A DNA stretch of 64,000 nucleotides, from assembly GCF_005848555.1 (NCBI RefSeq), contig NZ_CP040518.1, positions 3,487,501-3,551,500 on the forward strand, written 5' to 3'. Position 1 is the first letter of the stretch; the number at the start of each line of letters is the position of its first letter. The notes beneath the pieces are model-generated. The model was not told the origin of the DNA and searched no databases. It saw only the letters and a list, made by a program, of their open reading frames with translations. The DNA is from Blautia sp. SC05B48 (GTDB taxonomy: Bacteria > Bacillota > Clostridia > Lachnospirales > Lachnospiraceae). This document shows, piece by piece, positions 35,781-44,011 of the stretch. The translations under genes were made by a program, and so were the position numbers.

Positions 35781-37616
35781 TTACTCTTTCTGATTTTCAA
35801 TCTGTTCTGCAAGATCATTTAAATATACCCAGCGATCCATTTTTTCGTCCAGTTTCTGCTGGATTTCCTGCTGCTCGTCGGAAAGCTCCCGGAGTTTTCC
35901 CGCATTTGTGGCATTGGCAGCCATCTCTTTATCAATCTGCTCCAGACGTTCTTCCAACGCTGCGATGTCATCGTCAATAGTGTCAAATTCTTTCTGTTCT
36001 TTATAGGTAAATTTCAGTTTCTGTTTCCGGTTCTGTTTCCAGGTATCTGCAGCGGATTTCTTTTTCTCAGGCTCAGCTGTTTCTCCCTGTACTGTACCTC
36101 CATTCATATCCGCGCGCGTTTCCAGAGACTGTCCCTTTCTTTCCTTCGCTTCCAGATAATCCGTATAACCGCCCTCATACTGGACAAGCCGGCCATCTCC
36201 CTCAAATGCCATAATACGGTTCACCACATTATCCAGGAAATAGCGGTCATGGGACACCGTGATCACGATGCCGGAAAAAGAATCCAGATAGTCCTCAAGA
36301 ATGGTCATGGTGGGTATATCAAGATCATTTCCGGGCTCATCAAGAAGAAGAACATTTGGTGCCTCCATCAAAACCTTCAGAAGATACAGTCTTCGCTTCT
36401 CACCTCCGGAAAGCTTCTCCACCGGAGTGTACTGCATGGCCGGATCAAAAAGAAATCTCTCAAGCATCTGGGAAGCTGTGATCCTTCCTTCTTTTGTCGG
36501 AACATATTCCGCCACTTCACGGATATAATCGATCACCCGCTGTCTTCCATCCATATCCGGAACGTTTTGGGCAAGATACCCGATACGGATCGTTTCTCCG
36601 ATCTGAATCTCTCCGGAATCCGGCAAGATCAGTCCATCTGCCATTTTAAGAAGCGTGGACTTACCGCAGCCATTTGGTCCAATGATCCCAAGGCGCTGGT
36701 CACGAAGAACAATATGATCAAAATCATTGATCAAAAGACGACCTTCGATGGTTTTACTTACATGATGAAACTCTATGGTTTTCTTTCCCATACGGGTCTC
36801 AATGGAATCCATTTCCACATTCTGCTCTTTCAGCGGGGTTTTTCCCGCCTTCAGTGCTTCCAAACGGTCAAGCCTTGCTCTCTGTTTGGTACTTCTGGCG
36901 CGGCAGCCTCTTGCTGCCCATTCCAGTTCCATCCGAAGTACGCTGCGGCGCTTCCGGTCACTGGCAAGCTCCATTTCCTCTCTCTGTGCTTTCAGCTCCA
37001 GAAATCTGGAATAATCTCCTGCATAGGAATATAATTTTCCATGGCTGATCTCCAGAATCCGGTTTGCCACACGGTCCAGGAAATAACGGTCATGAGTGAC
37101 CATGATCACCGTTCCACGGAAATTCCGGAGAAAATCTTCCAGCCATGTGACCATTTCTCCGTCCAGATGGTTGGTAGGCTCATCCAGGATCAGAATGTCA
37201 GCCGGATTTAAAAGCATCCTGGCCAGCGCCACTCTTTTCTTTTCACCACCGGAAAGATTGTCCATGTTAATATTCTGATCGGTAATACCAAGTGTATTCA
37301 GCATGCGTCTGGCCTCACTTTCGGTACTCCAGTCCTTCTGCCATTTGCCTTCTGCCACATAGTCCAGAATGGTCATATGCTGCGGAAATTCCGGAGTCTG
37401 GGGAAGCCAGCTGATCCGGATCCCGTTCTGAGTGATCACCTGCCCTTCGTCCGGTTCTTCCTCTCCGGCGATCACGCGGAGCAAAGTAGTCTTACCGGTT
37501 CCGTTTACACCGATGATACCTATTTTTTCTCCCTGATCGATGCCGCAGGAGATATCATCAAATATCACCTTATCTCCAAAAATTTTGTGGATATGTTCTA
37601 TATTAAGAATGTTCAT
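35781..37616 (-). CDS. ABC-F family ATPase
   Basis: About 611 residues, no membrane segments. Two ABC domains: Walker A GVNGTGKTTLL near 35 with LSGGEKKRVALARMLL and ILDEPTNHLD; a linker with a charged helix (about 235-290, RRSVLRMELEWAARGCRARS); second Walker A GPNGCGKSTLL near 345 with LSGGEKRRLYLLKVL and LLLDEPGNDLD. A C-terminal coiled coil spans roughly 540-610. ABC-F proteins act on the ribosome, as translation factors or target-protection resistance factors. The second Walker B loop reads DEPGNDLD instead of DEPTNHLD, as in Uup-like members. Start at 37616 sits nine bases after GGAG. Substrate role is unknown. Confidence 0.92.
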   Translation of the reverse strand: MNILNIEHIHKIFGDKVIFDDISCGIDQGEKIGIIGVNGTGKTTLLRVIAGEEEPDEGQVITQNGIRISWLPQTPEFPQHMTILDYVAEGKWQKDWSTESEARRMLNTLGITDQNINMDNLSGGEKKRVALARMLLNPADILILDEPTNHLDGEMVTWLEDFLRNFRGTVIMVTHDRYFLDRVANRILEISHGKLYSYAGDYSRFLELKAQREEMELASDRKRRSVLRMELEWAARGCRARSTKQRARLDRLEALKAGKTPLKEQNVEMDSIETRMGKKTIEFHHVSKTIEGRLLINDFDHIVLRDQRLGIIGPNGCGKSTLLKMADGLILPDSGEIQIGETIRIGYLAQNVPDMDGRQRVIDYIREVAEYVPTKEGRITASQMLERFLFDPAMQYTPVEKLSGGEKRRLYLLKVLMEAPNVLLLDEPGNDLDIPTMTILEDYLDSFSGIVITVSHDRYFLDNVVNRIMAFEGDGRLVQYEGGYTDYLEAKERKGQSLETRADMNGGTVQGETAEPEKKKSAADTWKQNRKQKLKFTYKEQKEFDTIDDDIAALEERLEQIDKEMAANATNAGKLRELSDEQQEIQQKLDEKMDRWVYLNDLAEQIENQKE

Positions 37617-37661
37617 GCGCATTTTCTCCGTTTTCTTCCAAAGTATATAAAAATCATTTCC

Positions 37662-37690
37662 ATGATAGCGAATTTCCGCGTTTCCGTCAA
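37662..37690 (-). promoter_or_regulatory. promoter of the ABC-F gene
   Basis: On the minus strand TTGACG (37685-37690), 17-base spacer, TATCAT (37662-37667); leader about 40 bases. Confidence 0.65.
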
Positions 37691-37703
37691 GAATCACTGT
37701 TAT

Positions 37704-37881
37704 GACAGGGGAAAGGGCTGTACCTCCCATATGGAAATACAGCCCCTTTGGGGGATTGTTTTTTTATCTGGATCTTGGTCAACAGTTTCTGGTGTCGCCA
37801 GCTGCTTCCCTTCTTTTTCGTATATCCACCGCCTTTCGTATTTTCTGCCACTATTGTAAAAAAATTATCAGGAAATGACAA
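37704..37881 (-). other. possible second promoter and switch-like hairpins upstream of ABC-F
   Basis: A second minus-strand promoter, TTGTCA (37876-37881) and TACAAT (37853-37858) 17 bases apart, would give a longer leader. Between it and the gene, a CCCCC/GGGG pair and a GGGCTGTA/TACAGCCC stem share the same G-run (about 37707-37757), so they exclude each other. On the plus strand the same block is followed by seven T and could terminate. A 54-codon GTG frame (37687-37851) has no ribosome site and is probably not coding. The rest of the gap to 38073 holds the response-regulator promoter only. Confidence 0.4.
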
Positions 37882-38004
37882 CAGACCTGTGACAAAATGA
37901 CAGTTTCCATGAAATATGACATTTTTGTGTTAAATATCTGCCAAAAACACATTCATTTCTGATAACCTTCTACAAAATACGTCATTCCAGGCAAAAATCC
38001 GACA

Positions 38005-38033
38005 TTGGATATACATAAAAGTTATGATATACT
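38005..38033 (+). promoter_or_regulatory. promoter of the LytTR response regulator gene
   Basis: TTGGAT (38005-38010), 17-base spacer, TATACT (38028-38033). Upstream (37890-37930) several GACA(A/G/T)TTT-like words recur and could be LytTR sites, but spacing is irregular. Confidence 0.55.
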
Positions 38034-38072
38034 GTTTTTACTACTCTTTTATAAATCGGAGGTTATATTATT

Positions 38073-38801
38073 TTGAATATTGCAATTATTGATGACATCT
38101 CAACGGATGCAGAAGACCTGAAGAATATCGCTGTTTCCTATTTTGAGAAAAAACATATCCAGGCAGAAATCTATCAGTTTTTCAGCGCAGAAGAATTTTT
38201 TGAAGATTATCAGCCCGGAAAATTTCAGATTCTGTTCCTGGATATTTATATGAACGGGATGACGGGTATGGAAGCTGCGCGCAGGATCCGAAGACAGTCC
38301 GATGACTGCATCCTTGTTTTTGTCACTACCAGCAGTGATTTTGCTGTGGAAAGCTATGATGTAGGAGCCTCCTATTATCTTCTGAAACCCTTTCAGCCTG
38401 AAAAACTCTGTTCCATTCTGGATTCCTTTCAATCCAGGCATTTACTGGCATCCCGTTACATTGAAGTCGTTTCTGACCGGGTTCCCATCCGGGTCCCTCT
38501 GCGCAGCATTTTATATGCAGACACATTCCGAAATGCAGTGTGCCTTCATACCGATGCCGGTCCGGTCCGTTCTTATCTTACCTTTCACAAATTTGAGGAA
38601 CAGATCAGGGACTGCCCTAATTTTCTCTCCTGTTACCGTGGCTGTATCGTCAATATGGATCGTATACAGGAAGCTTCTGAAGAAGGCTTCCTTCTGGACA
38701 ACGGGGAGGTCGTCCAGATCCGGAAACGTGGCTCTTCTGCTATCCGCAAAGCTTATCTTCAGTATCTCTTTGCGTCAGATGAAGAAATATCTCAGCTTTG
38801 A
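38073..38801 (+). CDS. LytTR-family response regulator (AgrA/ComE type)
   Basis: 242 residues, TTG start with CGGAGG ten bases before it. Receiver domain: acidic D7 and D8, phospho-acceptor D57 (ILFLDIYMNGM), T85-T86, K105 (LLKPF). LytTR DNA-binding domain about 135-235 with SCYRGCIVNMDRI and LLDNGEVVQIRKR. The last 62 bases overlap, on the other strand, the end of a GHKL histidine kinase gene. The kinase is the obvious partner, making an unusual tail-to-tail pair. No agrD/agrB-like peptide genes are nearby. Confidence 0.92.
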   Translation: MNIAIIDDISTDAEDLKNIAVSYFEKKHIQAEIYQFFSAEEFFEDYQPGKFQILFLDIYMNGMTGMEAARRIRRQSDDCILVFVTTSSDFAVESYDVGASYYLLKPFQPEKLCSILDSFQSRHLLASRYIEVVSDRVPIRVPLRSILYADTFRNAVCLHTDAGPVRSYLTFHKFEEQIRDCPNFLSCYRGCIVNMDRIQEASEEGFLLDNGEVVQIRKRGSSAIRKAYLQYLFASDEEISQL

Positions 38802-40674
38802 AAATGCCATTTTCAGACTGAAAATCCGCAAACCCTCCATAACGTGCTGCAATTTCCATGATCGACGCAGTTCCGATCCCCTGTCCGGAATGCTTACCCG
38901 AAAAAAATCCTGTTTTATTTCTGCGTAAGGGATCTGTACAGCTGTTCTCTTCTTTTATAAGAAGTTTATTACTTCTGGTACGGATCTGTACACGGACAAA
39001 TCTGGAACTGCCTTTCGGACAAAGCTGTGCCGCTTCTATGGCATTTTCCAGAAGATTACCAAAGAGACGACAAAAATCTGTATCCTGGATCCCTGTTTTT
39101 TCCGGTGCTTCTACCTGACACTGAAAAACGATCCCGTTTTTTCTACATAATTCTTCATAATAATGTAAAATCGCATCGGCAACCTGATTTTTACAGTAAG
39201 ACTGATAGGTTAGCCGTTCCTGGAATTCCCGGGTATACCGGCAAAGATATTTCTGCATTTCTTTATACTGCTCCCGTTCCAGCAATGCCGTCAGAACACG
39301 AAGGTGCTGACGCATATCATGGCGGACACGACTGGTTTCTTCCATCTGTTCCTTTAACCGGTCATAATGATTTTTCTGGGCAAGGAGACGAAGTTCAGTC
39401 TGATGACTATATACCTCATAAGTCAGACGGATCTTATATGCTTCTGACAGATCTCTCCACAGAACACAGCCAAACGCAGCTGTCAGTACCAGCCCACCTG
39501 TCTCCGGGAAACCTCCTCCAAAAATCGGCTCATAAAGATACCCTATCCTATCTGCCACAAGAGAACAGGCATAAACCGTTGTTCCCACCAAAACGATTTT
39601 TCCATATCTGCAATCTGTTTCTCCAAAAGTATTGAGCAGCATATAAACTGCCGCCACTCCTTTGACAGCTTCACTGATCCAGGCAGCTTCATAAAGAATC
39701 CCGGCCGAGGGAAGTATGTCCGCAAAGCTCTCCAGAAAGAAAGCGATCACGATCCAGAGATTGATCAGAAGAGTCAGATATCTCCCCCGTTTTTTCCCCA
39801 TAATACAATCCTCAAGCCGGATCATACAGGAAAGGATCAGATAATAGATCATAGTTTCCAGTGCATACCAGGGTCTTGTGGGCAGAAGAAAAAAATTATG
39901 TATCAGGGGACAGACAGAATATCCCACTACACAAAGGCAGACCAGATTAAAAATGGCAAATTCTTTTGTCCTGGTTCTGATATATACCATAAGTGTCCCG
40001 AACATAATACAGCTACAGAATGCAATGGCACAACCGCTTCCAAGTGCCCGCATTCCTCTCTGTATACTTACCCGAAACGGAGATCCAAAAACCGGAATGT
40101 ACCGGATTCCGGATCTGGTATGGTTTCTGTCTGCTGCTGCTATGACAATTTCCACAGCCCCGGATCCCTGAAATGTAAAAACACGGTTCATGATCCTGTC
40201 CTTATAAGATTTTTCGTCAGGATTCCCCACTTCCCCGGCCAGTTCTCCATTGATATAGATCCGATATGCAGAAAAAACCTCCGTCAGCGAAACAGCCCAG
40301 ATTTTTTCCTCCTCGGGCAGGATCAGAAACATCCGGTATGTCCCACATCCATACGAAGAGGCCTCTTCATTCCCCAGTTCCATTTCATTACGCTCTCCGA
40401 TCGAAATATAACAACTGTAATATCCTGGATTCTTTTTCAGCATCTCAGGTGTAAGCAGCTTTCCCGGAAAATATTGCCATTCCCTGGCAAGATAATGTAG
40501 CTTTGCCGCCGCATCTTTATTATCCAGACAAAGGATTCCCTGAATGGTCTGCTCGCCTTTCGCTGTATATTCATTGTTCACGAGATACATCATAAAAAAA
40601 GCAGTCATAGATAACACTACAGTAAGTCCAAAGATCAGGGTCCATTGCCTACTTTTCTCCTTTATGACTGTCAC
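38740..40674 (-). CDS. 7TM-type sensor histidine kinase with GHKL ATPase
   Basis: 644 residues. N-terminal helix (about 12-32), extracellular domain (about 35-200) resembling a 7TMR-DISM jelly-roll (YRIYINGELAGEVGNP), then about seven transmembrane helices (210-405), a coiled linker, and the kinase core: RHDMRQHL with phospho-acceptor H452, N-box GNLLENAIEAA (N540) and G-box GQGIGTASI. RHDxxxH is typical of AgrC/BlpH-type kinases, which pair with LytTR regulators. Its start overlaps the 40649-41419 gene by 26 bases, so both are one operon; its end overlaps the regulator gene. Confidence 0.88.
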   Translation of the reverse strand: MTVIKEKSRQWTLIFGLTVVLSMTAFFMMYLVNNEYTAKGEQTIQGILCLDNKDAAAKLHYLAREWQYFPGKLLTPEMLKKNPGYYSCYISIGERNEMELGNEEASSYGCGTYRMFLILPEEEKIWAVSLTEVFSAYRIYINGELAGEVGNPDEKSYKDRIMNRVFTFQGSGAVEIVIAAADRNHTRSGIRYIPVFGSPFRVSIQRGMRALGSGCAIAFCSCIMFGTLMVYIRTRTKEFAIFNLVCLCVVGYSVCPLIHNFFLLPTRPWYALETMIYYLILSCMIRLEDCIMGKKRGRYLTLLINLWIVIAFFLESFADILPSAGILYEAAWISEAVKGVAAVYMLLNTFGETDCRYGKIVLVGTTVYACSLVADRIGYLYEPIFGGGFPETGGLVLTAAFGCVLWRDLSEAYKIRLTYEVYSHQTELRLLAQKNHYDRLKEQMEETSRVRHDMRQHLRVLTALLEREQYKEMQKYLCRYTREFQERLTYQSYCKNQVADAILHYYEELCRKNGIVFQCQVEAPEKTGIQDTDFCRLFGNLLENAIEAAQLCPKGSSRFVRVQIRTRSNKLLIKEENSCTDPLRRNKTGFFSGKHSGQGIGTASIMEIAARYGGFADFQSENGIFKAEIFLHLTQRDTEDKLCG

Positions 40675-41419
40675 CTCGCTTTCCGGATCTGCTTCGGATT
40701 CCTACGATCAGCACTGTTAGCACTGTTGCTGCCGTCAGGGCTGCCATTTCAAAAGGATTCCCTTTTATATCTTTTTTTCGACTTTTTACACAGAAGATTC
40801 CTGTCTCGTCCGTGTCAACGATCAGAATATCCTGATTTTTATCCAGGAATGTCTTAAATTTTCTTCCTTGGGAATCCGTAATTTCCATAGTTTCCATATC
40901 TTCCTTGGGAAATATCTCTTTTACAGGTATCATGATCCGGCTTCCCGGAATATCCGTGATCTTCTGAATTCCTTTATAGATCTTTATTTCATATGAATGA
41001 TCGGAAACCTTTTGTACCAGTGTCTGTATTGTGCCATTCTCTGCTACCTTCCAGCTTTGTGCCACAGAAGCAGGGATACGAAGACTGATCCCATCTTTTT
41101 CAAAATTTATATCTCCCATATATTTCAGGATAAGATCCAGACGTTTTCCACTGATCACGGTCCAATTTTCAGTAACAACTTCTGTTACCTTTCTGTCCGG
41201 CTGCTGTACTTCCAGATCAATATTCAAAATATTTTTCATTGCTGCCGAAAAAAGAACTTTTTCTTTTCCAGAAATATTAAATATCCGTGCAAAATCTGAC
41301 ATCAGCGCTTCGGTTTCAGCCCGTACAGTTCTTGCACTATAAATCATACCGACACACAACGCAATAACTTCAAGTATCAACAAAAACCCATATCGTATTG
41401 TTTTTTGCAGATCATGCAT
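40649..41419 (-). CDS. membrane-anchored extracytoplasmic protein of unknown function
   Basis: 256 residues. One N-terminal helix (about 8-28, YGFLLILEVIALCVGMIYSA), a predicted outside domain (about 30-215) with a beta-rich stretch (GISLRIPASVAQSW, SYEIKIYKG), and a second helix near the C-terminus (about 222-241, MAALTAATVLTVLIVGI) followed by a basic tail. I do not recognise the family. It is translationally coupled to the sensor kinase (26-base overlap), so it is likely an accessory sensor or ligand-binding partner. Start has GGGGA nine bases upstream. Confidence 0.7.
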   Translation of the reverse strand: MHDLQKTIRYGFLLILEVIALCVGMIYSARTVRAETEALMSDFARIFNISGKEKVLFSAAMKNILNIDLEVQQPDRKVTEVVTENWTVISGKRLDLILKYMGDINFEKDGISLRIPASVAQSWKVAENGTIQTLVQKVSDHSYEIKIYKGIQKITDIPGSRIMIPVKEIFPKEDMETMEITDSQGRKFKTFLDKNQDILIVDTDETGIFCVKSRKKDIKGNPFEMAALTAATVLTVLIVGIRSRSGKRGDSHKGEK

Positions 41420-41528
41420 ATCTGGTCATCCCCATTGCACATGTTTCATCTATCTGCGTCCAGAATACCTCTTTTTTAGCTTTCAGGCAATCAAATCTAT
41501 ACGTAATAAATCGACATCATTCGAAACA

Positions 41529-41576
41529 GCAAAGGTGCTGATTACTGCTACTGCACAGAATCAGCACCTTTTCATA
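41529..41576. terminator. terminator of MATE exporter 1
   Basis: AAAGGTGCTGATT pairs with AATCAGCACCTTT. U-richer on the plus strand, but it lies right after the MATE stop on the minus strand, so probably bidirectional. Confidence 0.6.
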
Positions 41577-41581
41577 TATCA

Positions 41582-42949
41582 TTATTTCTTTTTCTGCATA
41601 CCTGGAAATCGCCGGAAATAATAGATGACAAACAATACCGCAGTAATTATCCAGGATACCGGATAACTGAGCATGATACTGTCGATCCCTGGATGCGATC
41701 TTACAAAGACAAACAACCAGATGATCCGGAGCAGGCAGACCCCACCACAGGTCAGAATCATCGGAACCAATACTCTTCCGGAACCACGCAGCGCTCCGGA
41801 AAGAATTCCGATCACAACATAAATGGCATAGGATGGAATCAGGAAACGAATCATATGCACCCCAATGTCTACAACCACCTGATCTGTTGTAAACAAATGG
41901 TAGATCGGATTTGCGAACAGAATAAGTGTTCCGCTTACAATAAACGCCGAAATGTATGCCATCACCATACAGACGCGGACACTTTTTCGCATACGGTGGT
42001 ATTTTCTGGCACCATAATTCTGTCCTACAAAGGTGGTAATTGAGATGGCAAAAGCATTGCATACCATCCAGAACACCGCATCAATCTTTCCCATAGTTCC
42101 CCAGGCTGCCACAGTATCAGTCCCCAGCTCATTGACAAAAATCTGAATGGTGAGATTGGCAATGTTGTACATCACTGATTCCAGTCCTGCCGGAAGTCCG
42201 ATCCTGAGAACTGCCCACAGAGAACGAAGATCAAAACGAATCTCATAAAATTCCAGACGATAAATATCCTCTGCACGCATCAGGAACCAGGTTACAAGGA
42301 TGGCACTGACTGCCTGGCAACTGACTGTTGCAAGTGCAACACCGAGGACTCCCATATGAAAGATCACTACAAATACAACATCCAGCAGAATATTCAACAA
42401 ACAGGTAATGATCAGCACATAGAGCGGTCTTTTAGAATCACCTACTGCTCTTAAGATACTGGATACCATGTTGTAGACCAGGTTGAAAAATGTCCCCGCA
42501 AAATAGATATGAAGATACAATACAGAATCGGGAATTACTTCTACCGGTGTTTTCATCAGGCGAAGGATCGGCTCAGCCAGGATAAAACCTGCTGTTCCAA
42601 CAATAATACTGGCGGCCAGGCAGAAGATCATGGATGTGTGAAGTGTTTTTTTGAGATTTTTGTGGTCTTTCGCCCCATAATAATGAGAAATCACTACAGA
42701 CGCACCGGAACATAAACCTACAAAAAAACCTACGATCAGATTCACGATCATACTGGATGAGCCTCCTACTGCTGCCAATGCTTCTTTTCCCACAAAGCGT
42801 CCTACTACAACCGTATCCGCAGTATTGTATATCTGCTGGAACAGAGTTCCAAACAGGATCGGAAAAAAGAATATCAGAAGCTGCTTCCAGACCACTCCCT
42901 CTGTGATCTGGTTCACGGCGGTATTTTTCTGATTCTTGTTCTGTTTCAT
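41582..42949 (-). CDS. MATE-family multidrug/metabolite exporter
   Basis: 455 residues with about twelve transmembrane helices. Typical MATE features: PILFGTLFQQIYNTADTVVVGRFVG near 31-55, a repeat of this half near 240 (GLESVMYNIANLTIQIFVNELG), and the FVGQNYGARKYHRM loop near 310. Exports cationic drugs or metabolites, driven by Na+ or H+. Substrate unknown. A second MATE gene is at 60758; the two are only distantly alike. Confidence 0.93.
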   Translation of the reverse strand: MKQNKNQKNTAVNQITEGVVWKQLLIFFFPILFGTLFQQIYNTADTVVVGRFVGKEALAAVGGSSSMIVNLIVGFFVGLCSGASVVISHYYGAKDHKNLKKTLHTSMIFCLAASIIVGTAGFILAEPILRLMKTPVEVIPDSVLYLHIYFAGTFFNLVYNMVSSILRAVGDSKRPLYVLIITCLLNILLDVVFVVIFHMGVLGVALATVSCQAVSAILVTWFLMRAEDIYRLEFYEIRFDLRSLWAVLRIGLPAGLESVMYNIANLTIQIFVNELGTDTVAAWGTMGKIDAVFWMVCNAFAISITTFVGQNYGARKYHRMRKSVRVCMVMAYISAFIVSGTLILFANPIYHLFTTDQVVVDIGVHMIRFLIPSYAIYVVIGILSGALRGSGRVLVPMILTCGGVCLLRIIWLFVFVRSHPGIDSIMLSYPVSWIITAVLFVIYYFRRFPGMQKKK

Positions 42950-42975
42950 ATTTTTTTATTTTCCCCCCAGAGTAT

Positions 42976-43018
42976 AAAAAAAGCCGGTATACTTATCTCA
43001 GCATACCAGACTCTTTTC
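42976..43018 (-). terminator. terminator of rpmF
   Basis: On the minus strand GGTATGC pairs with GTATACC, followed by CGGC and seven U (plus-strand A-run 42976-42982). Confidence 0.7.
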
Positions 43019-43046
43019 GCATCATATATTGACTGTCTAATTAAAA

Positions 43047-43229
43047 TTAGTCCTCAACTTTGATGATTTCCTTCTTATTGTAGCTTCCGCAAGCTTTGCA
43101 AACTCTGTGTGGCATCATAAGTGCTCCACATTTGCTACATTTAACAAGGTTCATAGCGCTCATTTTCCAGTTCGCTCTTCTCTTGTCACGTCTAGCTTTG
43201 GAAGATTTGTTCTTAGGACAAATGGACAT
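43047..43229 (-). CDS. rpmF: 50S ribosomal protein L32
   Basis: 60 residues: MSICPKNKSSKARRDKRRANW then a zinc ribbon CSKCG...CKACG, so the zinc-binding form of L32. Three bases after the DUF177 gene stop, the conserved arrangement. Confidence 0.97.
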   Translation of the reverse strand: MSICPKNKSSKARRDKRRANWKMSAMNLVKCSKCGALMMPHRVCKACGSYNKKEIIKVED

Positions 43230-43232
43230 AGG

Positions 43233-43760
43233 TTACACCTCCTTAAATTTACTGAATATATCACTGATAGCTGCCATGCGGGGATCCTTAGGCTCCTCCT
43301 TGCATCCGCAGGGACCTTCATTCAGGTTCTTCCCGCAGCGGCTGCAGATACCTTTACAGTCTTCTTTACATAAGACCTTTAAAGGCCAGCATATCAATAC
43401 CTCAAGATAGACCAACCGGTCCACATCCAGGTTCATACCTGTGAGATAGCTGCTTTCATCCAGATCATTGACACGTTCTTCATCAGAAAGCTTCATATCA
43501 AGCTTCTTTTTAAATTCCAGCGGTATCTCAACGGCTACTGTCTCAAGACAACGGTCACAGGGAATACCCACTGTAATCTTACCGGTTCCTGTAAGCTCAA
43601 GAACCTTATCACCGGTATTGGTGATCGTAAGCTCTACCGGTTCCTTCGCAAGTACCGGAAAACTTCCCATCTGAAAATCAATCTTCTCCAGTTCAGGAAT
43701 AACTGATTCCTGGATCGTCTTGCCATCACAGGAAGAAATGTCTAATAAATGAATCTGCAT
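43233..43760 (-). CDS. DUF177 (YceD-like) protein
   Basis: 175-residue member of the DUF177/YceD family. Beta-rich N-terminal part; CDRCLETVAVEIPLEF near 78; acidic DLDESSYLTG near 103; LEVLICWPLKVLC near 125; zinc-like CSRCGKNLNEGPCGC near the end. Family members act in 23S rRNA accumulation or processing. Nearly always upstream of rpmF, as here. Confidence 0.93.
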   Translation of the reverse strand: MQIHLLDISSCDGKTIQESVIPELEKIDFQMGSFPVLAKEPVELTITNTGDKVLELTGTGKITVGIPCDRCLETVAVEIPLEFKKKLDMKLSDEERVNDLDESSYLTGMNLDVDRLVYLEVLICWPLKVLCKEDCKGICSRCGKNLNEGPCGCKEEPKDPRMAAISDIFSKFKEV

Positions 43761-43867
43761 AAGTCTCTCCTATCCACACTCAATCCATTATACATATGGT
43801 CTTGTGATTTGTCAACGTTATTTTCGGGAAAATATTACATTTTTTTAATTTTTTGTTACTGTTGGCT

Positions 43868-43965
43868 TAATCAGAAATTCAGGGTAAATTACGGGGGTGG
43901 ACCTTTAATTGTCCGCCCCCCGAATGTATACTGCTGATCCACAGTAATATATAATTCTGCCTGAT
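43868..43965. other. nested inverted repeat between DUF177 and ackA
   Basis: Outer arms TAATCAG...AATT (near 43868) and AATTCTG..TGATTA (to about 43965) enclose a strong inner hairpin CGGGGGTGGAC/GTCCGCCCCCCG (43891-43922). No U-run on either side. It lies in the 250-base gap after ackA and may stop or protect its transcript, or be a small mobile element. No gene is seen here. Confidence 0.45.
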
Positions 43966-44011
43966 TACCGATCATGCCCGAACGGTTCTGTACCGATACT
44001 GAAACAGCTGC

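Noticed and set aside
37687-37851. 54-codon GTG frame upstream of the ABC-F gene
   Set aside because: The GTG coincides with the predicted transcription start and has no ribosome site; composition reflects the hairpins.
37890-37930. LytTR binding repeats before the response regulator
   Set aside because: Several GACA-TTT words occur but spacing (19 bases) does not fit the usual 21-22-base repeat distance.
38073-38801. agr-type quorum-sensing locus
   Set aside because: Kinase and regulator types fit, but no AgrB-like protease or precursor peptide gene is present within several kilobases.
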